A program made the position numbers and the translations under genes. From positions 16,315,115 through 16,379,114 of the forward strand of contig NC_050476.1 of assembly GCF_013373865.1 (NCBI RefSeq): a stretch of DNA of 64,000 nt, given 5' to 3'. This document shows, one piece after another, positions 12,241 to 24,100 of the stretch (its first letter is position 1; every line of letters starts with the position of its first letter). The notes under the pieces are model-generated. The model ran no database searches, was not told the DNA's origin, and saw nothing but the letters and a program-made list of their open reading frames with translations. Source of the stretch: Monomorium pharaonis (Eukaryota; Arthropoda; Insecta; Hymenoptera; Formicidae).

Positions 12241-12955
12241 ATGTGGAAGATACCGGTCGGATTGTGCACATCACGCGCGCGCGCGTGTGCGTTTGTGTGT
12301 ATGTGTTTTACAGCAAAGATAAGGACCTCGCGGTTCGTCACGCGCGCGCTTGTGTCTGTTCCTTGCGATTTCTTAAAGCAAGATTCGTACTCAGCGACTT
12401 CGAAGATGTGAGAAATAACTATTCACACACATATATCGCAATAAAATATGATTTCCATGTATTTGGATGCCATACTGCATCCACCATCTTGAACTACTTA
12501 AACTACTTAAAAAAATCAATTAATAATCATAGCTTATACTTTAAAGAGGCAAACTCCGTCACTTCGATCGTTTACAACAGTCATGGACAAAATTTTTCGA
12601 AGTTTTCTACTATAAAAAGTCAATAATCGATGAAAAAATTTATATCAACTTTAAGCCGCCATATTTAATTTCCAATAGAAAATTTTGAAATTTTAACCCC
12701 GGAATCTGAAAAAGCAACTCTTTTTACGTAAAAGAGCATATTTTGTTTTAAGTTTTTATGTGATCTCATCACTTTTCTGAGCCGAAAAGCAATCGACTAT
12801 AAAATCCCCGCTTGGGAAGTAATGGGTTAAGATGGGTCTTGAATAAGATTAGACTATGAATACCGGCCTACGTATTACGGTAAAAGTTCCGGTCGTCTAC
12901 TACGCAGTTTCCTATAGTGCGCGGCATCGGTCTTTAATCGTCCTCGTGGCGTAAC

Positions 12956-13136
12956 CATAGAACTTATACTAATGGAAGGGGAATAGCGTATAGCGTATAT
13001 CATCCGTATGCCGAAACTGTGTCAACATCTGTGCGACAAGGATAGATAGAACATGACTTGACATGAAATGAGACGGAACTAGTAGTCTCACTTCTTGGAC
13101 GGGTTCTTTTCCCCTTCCATTAGTATAAGTTCTATG
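12956..13136. mobile_element. hAT-type MITE, 181 bp, 8-bp target duplication
   Basis: Ends are CATAGAACTTATACTAATGG and its complement. The flanks GGCGTAAC (12948-12955 and 13137-13144) are identical 8-mers, the target duplication size of the hAT superfamily. The same insertion is in the other arm (50711-50892), so it predates the inverted duplication. Confidence 0.85.
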
Positions 13137-13559
13137 GGCGTAACACGCTCATTCCCAACGCCTTTCCTGACAATATTATAAATCTACACTAAAAGGGAAT
13201 TAAACCCTCTCATCCCCCCCTTTTAAATTTACCCTTGCAAATTGCAATAAATAATAATTAATGTAATATTATTGTGCAGTTTAATACCGAAATCACTTTT
13301 TATATATATACATATAAAACTGTTCACACATTATCCGTAAGATTCCTATTCCGAATTAGTGTTATACCTTCTATTCTTTATTTGACATATTTCTTAATTT
13401 GTTAAATAACGTCAGTACTTTGTACTTTGTTGATGCTTTTGTTGAGATTTTGAATCGCAGTCTAGATGCATATTAAAAAAAAATTTGCAAAAATTCCAAC
13501 GTACATGTACAATTTGCAGGATATTTCATATTGAAAATGTAATAAACGGAAGTAGTTAA

Positions 13560-13740
13560 TACTAAGAGAGATCTAACGCGGAGCTCCAAGGGCGAGCGGA
13601 TGTGCGGGGGGAACTTATCGGCGCACGGGGGTATGACGTCACGCGGATCGAGGGGTCTCGCGGAGCGGGGATGCTGACGCAAGATTTTCGGGTCCGTGAC
13701 CTGTGAGCCTTAGAAGGGGAATCGGGGTCCGCACCCGACG
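13560..13740. other. G+C-rich block shared by both arms
   Basis: Much more G+C-rich and CpG-rich than its surroundings, with a partner at 50100-50280. Open stretches exist on both strands, but I see no protein family and the partner arm breaks the pattern. Confidence 0.45.
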
Positions 13741-14702
13741 CCGCACAATGGGAAAATAAGGCATTTTTATGGACAAAAATCCAGCCACGGGCCAATTCTT
13801 CACCAAATTTGATGAATTTTTTTATTTTATTTTCGTAAGATATTCTACTACAAGATAACACTGCAAAAATTTTGAAAACGCTCAACGATTAGATCGCGCC
13901 TTCCAAAATCTCTTCAACTTGATAGCATTATATTTAATCCATTAAGGCCCATGCCTAACACAGTCGTGATAACGCCAAACTACAGGATTCATAGCATAAG
14001 CGAAAAAGAAATTACCCGTGTTTTTTCTTTTTGCAAAATTAATTGTTTTAACAATAATTGTTTAAACAAATTGTAAATCTATTGTTTGTTAAACATAACA
14101 ATTATCATAACAGTAGAACTAAAGACAATCGTATATCAACGTATATGAAAATGAAGCACACGCTCAAATATACATAAAAATATAAACACACACACACACA
14201 CCACACGCGCGCGCGCGCATTTATGTGCATTTACACGAAAACTGAGCAAACTATAGCAAGATTTTTTACATAAACAAAACATTGTATTAAAAAAATAACA
14301 AGTATAAAAGTTTCTTATTTTTCCACGTAGAATCAGATAGCGCATTCAGTTTTTTTTTAAATTAGCACTTTTTTACAATTTGTTTAAACAATTATTGCTA
14401 AAACAATTAATTTTGCAAAAAGAAAAAACACGGGTAATTTCTTTTTCGCTTATGCTATGAATCCTGTAGTTAGTTTGGCGTTATCACGACTGTGTTAGGC
14501 ATGGGCCTTAATGTTGAAAAGTTGAAAAGATTTTGGAAGGTGCGATTTAATTGTTGTGCGTTTTCAAAATTTTCGCAGTGTTATCTTGTAGTAGAATATC
14601 TTACGAGAATTAAAAAAAAATTGATCAAGTTTGGTGAAGAATTGGCCCGTGGCTGGGTTTTTGTCCATAAAAGTGCCTTATTTTCCCACTGTGCGCCGCC
14701 GC
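13740..14702. repeat. Palindrome, arms about 310 bp
   Basis: 13740-14060 is mirrored by 14395-14702 (for example GGCCAATTCTTCACCAAATT against the complement near 14635). The 330-base loop holds a CA/GC-repeat (14191-14218). The partner in the right arm (49570-50100) lacks most of one inner stem and the loop. Confidence 0.8.
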
Positions 14703-15019
14703 CGCCGCCCGCCAAGCAGCATTTTTCGATTAACTTTCCGACTATGGACTACTTTTCTACTAATCACGTTGTAAGCGGTCCAAGAAAGTTATAAAATGTA
14801 ACTTATAATTAAAAAATAATACTAATGTTTTTTGGACGTTGTTTTACGTTAAAATTACGACGTGCTTTTTTATCACTTTTCCAACGTCAAATATAAAACG
14901 GTTTAAGTTCTATTATCCGACGTTAAGATATTTAACGTTCGCCTGACATTATACTCTGCACCACACTTTTCAAACGACTTTAATACGTCATTTCCCAACG
15001 CTAAAGTTCGATATAGTGT

Positions 15020-15881
15020 CCCAGGTAGCAAGGTGTCGTCTAATTGACGTCATTTTTTGGTCATTTTATGACGAAGCAGACGTCACTAATTGACGTCTTA
15101 ATGACATTAAAATGACGGTTTAATGTCACAGACCGTTGACGTCACAATAAAGACGACATTTTAACGTCATTTTTATGACTATCCCAGGTAGTAAAAGTCG
15201 CCGTTATTTTGACGTTTTAGAAAATATTTCGGGTATATGTTCTATATATGCAGTACTTGCATTGTGAAAATATTGAAATAATATAATTATAATGTAAAAA
15301 AAAAATTTACGTTGTTACTCAACAAGCATCGTTACCCACCACACCATAGTCACATCTGGGATTGCCTTACTTCCGCGGTCATCCAACTCTGAACCGCCGT
15401 CGACGTTGCTTGACTTCGAAGATCGTACGCAACCTGGCACCTCGTGATGATCCATGAACACTTGATGCTCATAAATACATATTTGTTATAGATCAGTTCA
15501 ATAGTCAGAAACATGAAACTTGTAGTTAACTAATATTTTTATAAATAAATATAAATTTACAGTTTTTTTCCTGATTTTTACATATGCAAAATAACATATG
15601 GAAAAACTTATAAAAATTTTTGCTTTGTTCTTTTAATAAAGCTTAATTATACTCTAGACAGCATGCAATATTTATAAAATATTTATAAAATATCAATTAA
15701 CTGACGTTATTAATTAGTCAAGAATATGACGTCGAAAATACGTTGTAGGATGGATAAATGACTGACGTAATTAATAGGTCAAAAAATGACGTTACTATTA
15801 CGTCTTAATTTGGTAACATGACGTCCGCGACCTGAAATGACGAATTATTGACGTCCAGTGGACGTCACCTTGCTGCTTGGG
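15020..15881. mobile_element. CCC-ended element with TGACGTC words, 862 bp
   Basis: Left end CCCAGGTAGCAAGGTG, right end CACCTTGCTGCTTGGG. The interior near both ends is filled with TGACGTCA-like words (ATTGACGTC, TTGACGTCA). Target duplication GT (15018-15019, 15882-15883). The right arm near 49240 has the uninterrupted site TATAGTGTGGAAC in reverse complement. Nested inside are a second end (CCCAGGTAGTAAAAG at 15183) and a 5S-derived repeat. Confidence 0.85.
15336..15465 (-). repeat. 5S rRNA-derived repeat, copy 2
   Basis: On the minus strand the leader AAGTGTTCATGGATCATCAC is followed by GATCTTCGAAGTCAAGCAAC and then GTTGGATGACCGC. These are the 5S A-box and C-box regions in the correct order and spacing. 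It is inserted inside the CCC-ended element. Confidence 0.65.
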
Positions 15882-16621
15882 GTGGAACGCCGATTTTGCC
15901 ATTTTTATTCCTCAAAAAGGAAGACAAATAATCCGCCATTTTCTAGTACATTTAGATTAATATTTTTTAACGCATTTTATTAACAATTTAAAGGATTTAA
16001 ATAATATATCTGTTAAAGTTAATTTTGACAACATGTCTATTTTAAAAGTAATTTTGATAAAAAAAAAAATAATAAAAATCTACATTTTGAGAATTTCAGT
16101 TATTTAATAAAATATTTAGTAATTTGGAATATTTTAGAAGAAATTCGTCTAATTTTGATCTATTATTTTCACATTTATCAATAAAGTGGGTTTTGTTATA
16201 AATTTTCAGTGCTGAGTTCGTGTATTTATGAAAAAATTACAATAGCATCAAAGACTACGCAAGCTACATTTTTTCTCTAAAGCCATTTTATTTGTGCCAA
16301 ATTGATAAGTACATATTATGAGACATTTACTATGAGACACCAATGCCGTTATATGGTTTGTATAGAAGCACGAAAACTACACCTAAAATATTACGTGTTG
16401 TAAAAAAATAACCTCGGGTCTAGCAAAGTATACAAAATCAAAGTTTACAAAAATTACTTACACCAACATTAAAACTGGTGGAAAAAATGTAACCTCAATT
16501 TAACTTAAATAAGTCGGCTTCCAACGTTGGTATAACTTAAGTTTGATTTCCCAAATTAGTGTAAAAGAGAATCTAAACGACGTAGCAAAAACATTGGATA
16601 CCAACGTTAAGTGTGTTTATC
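15882..16621. other. Arm sequence without features
   Basis: Mirrors 48490-49240. A+T-rich, with no recognisable gene or terminal repeat. Confidence 0.5.
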
Positions 16622-16986
16622 TTAATATCGGGCGGACGTCAAAATGCTGCTTGGGCCGCCATCGCCGCGGTGCTCGCTATCTCCCTCTATTGAGAATCTG
16701 TCTCTCCCTCACCCGTACGCGATATCTTTCAGCGTCCATCGCCGCTGTGCTCGCGCTCTCCTTCTACTGCGAATTTCTCTCTCTCTCGCCCGTACGTGAC
16801 ACATCCAATCGTACAGTTTTATCATTATCTCATTCTTTCTCTTTCATCCGTTGCGTTCTTTCATACGCGGTCTCCCATTCACATACAGGCGTTCCTACCC
16901 ATCTCATCTATATATGTACCTCCTTCTCAGTTTTGCACACGCCATTATACCGCAAAGGAATAGGGAAGAGAGAGAAAATCAGTTAG
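16622..16986. other. G+C-rich block with an 85-bp tandem duplication
   Basis: The unit around ATCGCCGCGGTGCTCGC...CTCTCCCTCACCCGTACG is repeated about 85 bases later with changes. The partner is 48141-48500. Open stretches run through it on the matching strand in both arms, but their sequences are serine-rich read-through of CT-rich DNA; I do not accept a protein. Confidence 0.45.
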
Positions 16987-17473
16987 AATAATTATTTATA
17001 TACTTCTTTAATTATTTATTCTATAATGCGTCGTATATCTACCTTATCATCGAATTATTTTGAAATGTTTTTAAGAGCAGATAATGTAATATAATTTTTA
17101 AACATTACAACTATAGTAAAACATGTATAATTTTTAATATTTTACTAAAATATCTTTCATAACGTCATATAAAAAATGAAGAAATACATTTTTTTAATGT
17201 AAAATGTTACAAAGTCTCATCATAATAATGTTGTATTATATACATATATGTATATTATACATCACATATTTGCATTAACAACTATCTTTACCGTAGGTAT
17301 AGTTTGAACATTCAGAGGCTTGTAATTTTATTATTGTTATATTAATAATATAATATTTTTGACATTTAATATATATATTATTTGTCTATGTTATTATTAT
17401 TTAATTTTTTAATTTTTTAAATTTTTTTGCATACCAATATTTATTATTTACATTACAAATATTTATATATATA

Positions 17474-17663
17474 GGGAGTCCCAGAGCATACTGGTCACTG
17501 TTCGTAAAAAGGTAGATGAGATCGAGATGAACATAAAAGTCCAATATTGTTATGGGTTTGGTCTGCTAATAATCGAGATATAAATTTTTTTAATTATGCA
17601 AATGAGAACGCGCCTTGCGTGACGAAGGAAGGGCTCGAGCCGCTCGAGACATAGCACGGCTTA
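17474..17663. repeat. Dispersed repeat, GGGAGTCCCAGA end
   Basis: Begins GGGAGTCCCAGAGCATACTG and includes GAGATCGAGATGAACATAAA. Further copies are at 36536-36863 and 47058-47552. Together with 20576-20732 it formed one unit, now split by the left-arm insertions. Confidence 0.65.
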
Positions 17664-17905
17664 GGGCCACCGCACAAACTCTTCCATAACGCGTTACGTT
17701 ACGTTAAGTACTCCATACGAACCTAAGTTGTACTTAAAATTTAACTTAAATCAACGCACAAAGAAATCCTTAACGTAAGTTCTTAAGTTCTTACGTTAAG
17801 GATTTCTTTGTGCGTTGATTTAAGTTAAATTTTAAGTACAACTTAGGTTCGTATGGAGTACTTAACGTAACGTAACGCGTTATGGAAGAGTTTGTGCGGT
17901 GGCCC
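17664..17905. mobile_element. Near-perfect palindromic element, 242 bp
   Basis: GGGCCACCGCACAAACTCTT at the left and its complement AAGAGTTTGTGCGGTGGCCC at the right. The arms pair almost without mismatch over about 115 bp, meeting at AAGTTCTTAAGTTCTTAC near 17780. Flanks TA on both sides; the right arm has the site CGGCTTAAGC without the insert, so a TA duplication is plausible. Confidence 0.75.
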
Positions 17906-18267
17906 TAAGCAGTAGAGCCATGACACACGAAAAACTTAAGATGCTACGTTAACCAATCAAACACAGTGCGTTGCGTATGAAAACCTCCGGAATATATGCT
18001 ACTTAACCTAAAATTGTTTAATTTACAATAAATATATGAGAATACATATGAAAATGTTAGTGAAAATTGATCATTGAGCAAGGGCATATTAAATAAATAA
18101 ATGTTTTAATAGTTCTGTGTGTGTATATATATAAATATTATAATTAATATGTATTAATATATATAATATATAATTTAGTAGATATATAAAGATAATAATA
18201 TATAAAAATAAATAATGTATAATTTAAACTTATTAATAAAATAATTATAATAGCAAATCGATAAATT

Positions 18268-19215
18268 CCCAGACAGCACCAGATATCGTACGAATATTAT
18301 ACTCTCATACGTAATGTACTGTGATCATACCGAATATACGTAAAACATTCATATAACGTCTCAGTAGAATGTCATTTTGATATATCCTCAAGATAAACTT
18401 AGAATATAGCGACTGAACTTCGCAACTCCTACTGAATATACTGAGATTATATCTAATATACTCAAAACATCCGTAAAATATCCTATGATATATCTCATGT
18501 ATATCTATCACATATTTCCAAAATATCCGCGTAATATCGAAAGTGAATCATGTCAACGCTATCTATGATCTGTAACGTTACGCATTTTTGTCTGCCGTGT
18601 GATGCAGACACGTGGTGAAGTGTAGGGTGTGAACATGCGAACACGAACTCACGGACAACGGGGTTTTCTCAGGAATTACGCCCAGATAACTCTGGTATGC
18701 ACATAAGATATAATATAGTAACGTAAACTATAATAATATATATATATTGTATATATACATATATTATTTAGGTTATAACCTACAATTATCTGAGCATAAT
18801 TTCCCAAAGCACCCCAGCGTATTCAACAGATATTACGCTTCATTTCTCGCGATAGCTTCCTGATGTGCGAAATGATTAATTCCTTTTCTTATTTCTTCTT
18901 GCTAATTCTGTATGTTTAATTCCTTGTTCCTTATTCCTCTCATTATGCATAAGCCCATATAATGTGAACATACTGTAGACATATTGTGAATATACTGAAG
19001 ATATACTTTAGACATACGTATAACATTCTTAAGATATATTCGGTATATTCTCATAAAATGCCAGCGAAATTCTATGGGATAAGGCAACGCGGACATAGTA
19101 CGTTATGAGTATATACTCGCCATATCACAGACGTATCTCTAATATTATACGAATATTGCAATATACTTTCGCAATATCCTATTATCGTTCTCATAATCTA
19201 CATGTGCTGTCTGGG
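18268..19215. mobile_element. CCC-ended element with ATAT(A/T)C words, 948 bp
   Basis: Ends CCCAGACAGCAC and GTGCTGTCTGGG, target duplication TT on both sides. The interior near each end is full of words such as GAATATAC, CATACGTA and TATATCC with their complements. Open stretches in it are by-products of these words. The middle (18590-18900) is less repetitive. Confidence 0.8.
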
Positions 19216-19295
19216 TTATATATGTATAACATCTGAATTGAGATTTGCAAGAGTAGCAATTTTTTTAAACAGTATATAAATTTGTTTTACAGAAA

Positions 19296-19510
19296 ATGGA
19301 TGATGAAGAAGAATTATTAATCTATACATTATTCGTATTAATTATGGGCATATATATAATTAAAAAACGACAATCTTTTCGTTGGACAAATAGAAATTAT
19401 TGGGTGCCTCCAATTAATATAAGACCTAATCAAGGAGATTTTTATCAATTATTCCAAGAATTGAAAGACGATCCTGATATGTTTTTTAGATATACAAGAA
19501 TGAGTTTGTC
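19296..19510 (+). pseudogene. PIF/Harbinger transposase, N-terminal fragment
   Basis: Starts at MDDEEELLIYTLFVL and continues RNYWVPPINIRP, then FYQLFQELKDDPDMFFRYTR. This is the usual beginning of HARBI1-like transposases: a hydrophobic stretch, then YWV.PIN, then F..L..EL..DP..FF...RM. These lie before the DDE nuclease domain, which is missing. A splice-acceptor-like TTGTTTTACAG precedes the ATG by four bases, suggesting that an upstream exon or intron was present. After about 70 residues the family match ends at the deletion junction. Fragment only, no activity expected. Confidence 0.72.
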
Positions 19511-19636
19511 TGCGTCAATTAAGATTTCATCGTTTTCTTTCAGACTTGTTTCCACTGAAGTATTTTGCTTTTCTGAATCTTCTATTAAACATTCTGAATT
19601 GCTCGTGAAGTATTCGTGATCCATTTTGTAATACAA
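19445..19636 (-). pseudogene. Opposite-strand fragment, perhaps the Harbinger accessory protein
   Basis: Minus-strand reading from the ATG at about 19622 gives MDHEYFTSNSECLIEDSEK and an acidic serine-rich continuation, ending in the transposase fragment. PIF/Harbinger elements usually encode a second, Myb/SANT-like protein, and the position is right for its start. The sequence itself has no recognisable domain, so the assignment rests on context. Confidence 0.3.
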
Positions 19637-19755
19637 TTATTTTTACTAATAATTCACTATTCTGTTACTTTGAACTTGACAGCTTGTCTGTTATTGGCTG
19701 ACCATAAGCAATCGTAAGATAAAACGTAAGATAAAACGTAAGAATTTCATCCTTA

Positions 19756-20024
19756 AGGGCCATCTACAATGGAGTGTTTTAGTCGTAACAACGCTAAATC
19801 TACGACCATGCTGTCAATAATATAAACTACGTAGCAATAATATACAAGCCGGCTATCATAGAGAGGTGACTAAAAACTAACCCCGAACACCTAAACGCTC
19901 ATCGTAAGCACCCACTGAAATGGCTCAATGTCTGTTGTAGGCCGTAATCAGTAAAACAGTACGTAATGAAAATATTGTCTACGACTACTGCTACGGCCTA
20001 CAACTCTCCATTGTAGATGGCCCT
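19756..20024. mobile_element. PIF/Harbinger-type MITE, 269 bp, copy 1
   Basis: Ends AGGGCCATCTACAATGGAG and complement, flanked by TTA on both sides (19753-19755, 20025-20027). Length and sequence match 20159-20427 in opposite orientation. Confidence 0.85.
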
Positions 20025-20158
20025 TTATGGAATTTTTCACCTTACGTTCTTAAGTTTTAAGTTTCAAAATGGCTTCTTAAGTTCTCGGCTGTGATTGGTT
20101 CAACTGCTTACTGCTTACTGCTTACTGCTTAAATTTTTTCGTGTGCCATGGCCCTTAA

Positions 20159-20427
20159 AGGGCCATCTACAATGGAGAGTTGTAGGCCGTAGCAGTAGTC
20201 GTAGACAATATTTTCGTTACGTACTGTTTTACTGATTACGGCCTACAACAGACATTGAGCCAATTCAATGGGTGCTTACGATGAGCGTTCAGGTGTTCGG
20301 GGTTAGTTTTTAGTCACCTCTTTATGATAGCCGGCTTGTATATTATTGCTACGTTGTTTATATTATTGACAGCATGGTCGTAGATTTAGCGTTGTTACGA
20401 CTAAAACACTCCATTGTAGATGGCCCT
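20159..20427. mobile_element. PIF/Harbinger-type MITE, 269 bp, copy 2
   Basis: Same ends as copy 1, flanked by TAA on both sides (20156-20158, 20428-20430). It sits exactly at the right edge of the deleted Harbinger element. Confidence 0.85.
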
Positions 20428-20429
20428 TA

Positions 20430-20575
20430 AGCGGGTCACACACACTTTCCGTAGAACGTAACAGTAAGGTTTTGACCAATCACGTACTTGATTTAGTCGC
20501 TTACTGTTACGGTCGCCCAATCCAACATGTCGAAATCTTACTGTTACGTTCTACGGAAAGTGTGTGTGACCAGCT
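20430..20575. mobile_element. TTA-flanked MITE, 146 bp
   Basis: Ends AGCGGGTCACACACACTTTC and complement, flanks TTA (20427-20429, 20576-20578). Shared with the other arm (47211-47355), so older than the duplication. The related repeat at 36536 lacks it. Confidence 0.75.
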
Positions 20576-20732
20576 TTACTGTCTCAAGCATTGTTTTCCG
20601 ACGGCGGCGGCGGTGGAGGGGGGAAAAAGGAGAAACGTGGCGTTGTCGCCGTTCCCACGTCTCGCCGCACCGCGCCTAAGCTCCCGTCGATGACTGCTAC
20701 GCACACTCACGATTATATGACGAGGTTATGAA
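20576..20732. repeat. G+C-rich end of the GGGAGTCCCAGA-family repeat
   Basis: CpG-rich segment with GGCGGCGGCGG and CACGTCTCGCCGCACCG. Homologous segments lie at 36536-36670 and 47070-47200. Confidence 0.55.
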
Positions 20733-21005
20733 TCCTATCTAAAAAAGGAGATGTTAAATCGAATCGAATTTATTGTTGCCGCTTTTCCGAGATGCTGATT
20801 GGCTGTCTCGCTATAAAGTTGTTAAGTGCGTTGTGACTTTCTTCACTTCGTGTCATTTTCAGCTGTCAAACTGTCACTTTTGATAGTTGATTGAAATAAT
20901 TACAAAAAATCAGGGAAAAAGAAAAAAGAGCCAAATAAAAAATATACGAGAGGAAGAGAAAGAGAGAGAGAGAGAAAGAAAAAATGGGGGGGGGAGAAGT
21001 AAGAA

Positions 21006-21090
21006 TCCTTTCTAAAAAAAGGCATGGCATCGATACTCGCATCTCTCGAAGTATTGTTGTCGCTTTTCCGCGATGCCGATTAAACGTGTG
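21006..21090 (+). other. Second Helitron 5' end inside the element
   Basis: TCCTTTCTAAAAAAAGGCAT, preceded by A, repeats the start of the element 273 bases in. It closely matches the 5' end of the Helitron that begins at 58950 on the minus strand, including the segment with GCTTTTCCGCGATGCCGATT. No 3' hairpin precedes it, so the outer 20733-21005 piece looks like a truncated or bypassed copy. Confidence 0.7.
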
Positions 21091-21104
21091 TCAATAGTTT
21101 TTAA

Positions 21105-24100
21105 AAAAGTTATGGTGTTGTAATTAATAAAAACATTTTTTTTTTAAATTATTTTGCCCGGAAAACTTGAATTTTGAAAACTGGACGTGAAGTGCTAATT
21201 AAATATCGACAGATTTATTTATTTTAACGCAGTTTTCATATAGTTCCGGACGCGTCCAAAAATTTTCTAAAGAGTTCCAGTGATATAATTAATTAAAACA
21301 TTTTTTAAACAATTATTTTGTCCGAAAAACTTGACTTTTGAGGGCTAAAGGTGAGATGCTGTTCAAATATCGACAGTTCTATTTATTTTAATGGAATTCT
21401 TATATAGTTCCGGACGCGTACAATAAATTTCTAAAGAGTTCCGGTAATATAATTAATTAAAACATTTTTTAAACAATTATTTTGCCCGAAAAACTTGAAT
21501 TTTTGGGCTAGACGTGAAATGGAAATCGAATATTGACAATTCTGTCTATTTCAACGCAGTTTTCATATAGTTCTGTACGCGTATAATGGTTTTTTAAAGA
21601 GTTACGGCGTTATAATTAATTAAAACATTTTTTAAACAATTATTTTGCCCGAAAAACTTGAATTTCTAAGGCTACACGACAAGTGCTAATCGAATATTGA
21701 CAGATCTATTTATTTGAACCTAATTCTCATATAATTCGGGACGCGTACAATATGTTTTTATAAATTTAGGTGATATAATTAATTAGAACATTTTTCAAAC
21801 AATTGTTTTGCCCGAAAAACTTGTATTTTAGGGCTACGCGTGAAATTCTAATCGAATATCGACAGATCTATGTATTTTAACGTAATTCTCATATAGTTCG
21901 GGACGCGTACAATATGTTTCTATAAAGTTCAGGTGATATAATTAATTAAAACATTTTTTAAACAATTATTTTGCTTGAAAAACTTGAATTTCTAAGGCTA
22001 CACGACAAGTGCTAATCGAATATCGACAAATCTAATTATTTTAACGTAATTCTCATATAGTTCGGGACGCGTACAATATGTTTCTATAAAGTTCAGATGA
22101 TATAATTAATTAAAACATTTTTTAAACAATTATTTTGCCCGAAAAACTTGAATTTCTAAAGCTACACGACAAGTGCTAATCGAATATCGACAGATCTATT
22201 TATTTGAACGTAATTCTCATATAGTTCGGGACGCGTACAATAATTTTCTATAGAGTTTAGGTGATATAATTAATTAGAACATTTTTTAAACAATTATTTT
22301 GCTTGAAAAACTTGAATTTCTAAGGCTACACGACAAGTGCTAATCGAATATCGACAGATCTAATTATTTTAACGTAATTCTCATATAGTTCGGGACGCGT
22401 ACAATATGTTTCTGTAAAGTTCCGATGATATAATTAATTAGAACATTTTTTAAACAATTATTTTGCTTGAAAAACTTGAATTTCTAAGACTACACGACAA
22501 GTGCTAATCGAATATCGACAGAACTAATTATTTTAACGTAATTCTCATATAGTTCGGGACGCGTACAATATGTTTCTATAAAGTTCAGGTGATATAATTA
22601 ATTAGAACATTTTTTAAACAATTATTTTGCTCGAAAAATTTGAATTTCTAAGGCTACACGACAAGTGCTAATCGAATATCGACAGATCTATTTATTTGAA
22701 CCTAATTCTCATATAGTTCGGGACGCGTACAATATGTTTCTATAAAGTTTAGGTGATATAATTAATTAGAACATTTTTTAAACAATTGTTTTGCCCGAAA
22801 AACTTGTATTTTAGGGCCAGGTGTAAAATTCTAATCGAATATCGACAGATCTATGTATTTTAATGTAATTCTCATATAGTTCTGGACGCCTACAATAATT
22901 TTTTAAAAAGTTACGGTGTTATAATTAATTAAAACATTTTTTAAACAATTATTTTGCCCGAAAAACTTGAGTTTCTAAGGCTACACGACAAGTGCTAATC
23001 GAATATCGACAGATCTATTTATTTGAACCTAATTCTCATATAGTTCGGGACGCGTACAATATGTTTCTACAAAGTTCAGGTGATATAATTAATTAGAACA
23101 TTTTTTAAACAATGATTTTGCCCAAAAAACTTGAATTTCTAAGGCTACACGTCAAGTGCTATTTGAATATCGACAGATCTATTTATTTGAACGTAATTCT
23201 CATATAGTTCGGGACGCGTACAATATGTTTCTATAAAGTTCAGGTGATATAATTAATTAGAACATTTTTTAAACAATTATTTTGCTCGAAAAATTTGAAT
23301 TTCTAAGGCTACACGACAAGTGCTAATCGAATATCGACAGATCTAATTATTTTAACGTAATTCTCATATAGTTCGGGACGCGTACAATATGTTTCTGTAA
23401 AGTTCCGATGATATAATTAATTAGAACATTTTTTAAACAATTATTTTGCTTGAAAAACTTGAATTTCTAAGACTACACGACAAGTGCTAATCGAATATCG
23501 ACAGAACTAATTATTTTAACGTAATTCTCATATAGTTCGGGACGCGTACAATATGTTTCTATAAAGTTCAGGTGATATAATTAATTAGAACATTTTTTAA
23601 ACAATTATTTTGCTCGAAAAATTTGAATTTCTAAGGCTACACGACAAGTGCTAATCGAATATCGACAGATCTATTTATTTGAACCTAATTCTCATATAGT
23701 TCGGGACGCGTACAATATGTTTCTATAAAGTTTAGGTGATATAATTAATTAGAACATTTTTTAAACAATTATTTTGTTTGAAAAACTTGAATTTCTAAGA
23801 CTACACGACAAGTGCTAATCGAATATCGACAGATCTAATTATTTTAACGTAATTCTCATATAGTTTGGGACGCGTACAATATGTTTCTACAAAGTTCAGG
23901 TTATATAATTAATTAAAACAATTTTTAAACAATTATTTTGCCCGAAAAACTTGAATTTCTAAGGCTACACGGCAAGTGCTAATCGAATATCGACAGATCT
24001 ATTTATTTGAACGTAATTCTCATATAGTTCGGGACGCGTACAATATGTTTCTATAAAGTTCAGGTGATATAATTAATTAGAACATTTTTTAAACAATTAT

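Larger units (their letters stand above)
17915..20154. mobile_element. Deleted PIF/Harbinger transposon
   Basis: Left end GAGCCATGACACACGAAAAA, right end the near complement TTTTTTCGTGTGCCATGGCC. Flanking trinucleotides are GTA and TTA, close to the 3-bp duplication of this superfamily. It carries the first part of a Harbinger transposase and, on the opposite strand, the start of a second open stretch, joined where the middle was lost. A CCC-ended element (18268-19215) and a MITE (19756-20024) sit inside it. Confidence 0.65.

Noticed and set aside
12243..12626. 127-residue open frame with an Arg/Cys/Val-rich start
   Set aside because: Crosses GCGCGC and GTGTGT runs, and the homologous region in the right arm diverges completely after the first 20 residues.
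16543..16986. 147-residue open frame, partly repeated on the other arm
   Set aside because: The partner arm has different frame limits and the sequence is a low-complexity reading of CT-rich tandem DNA; no protein signature.
22064..22228. CENP-B box in the satellite unit
   Set aside because: No segment of the unit fits the YTTCGTTGGAARCGGGA pattern; the CGGGACGCGTAC part matches only a few bases.
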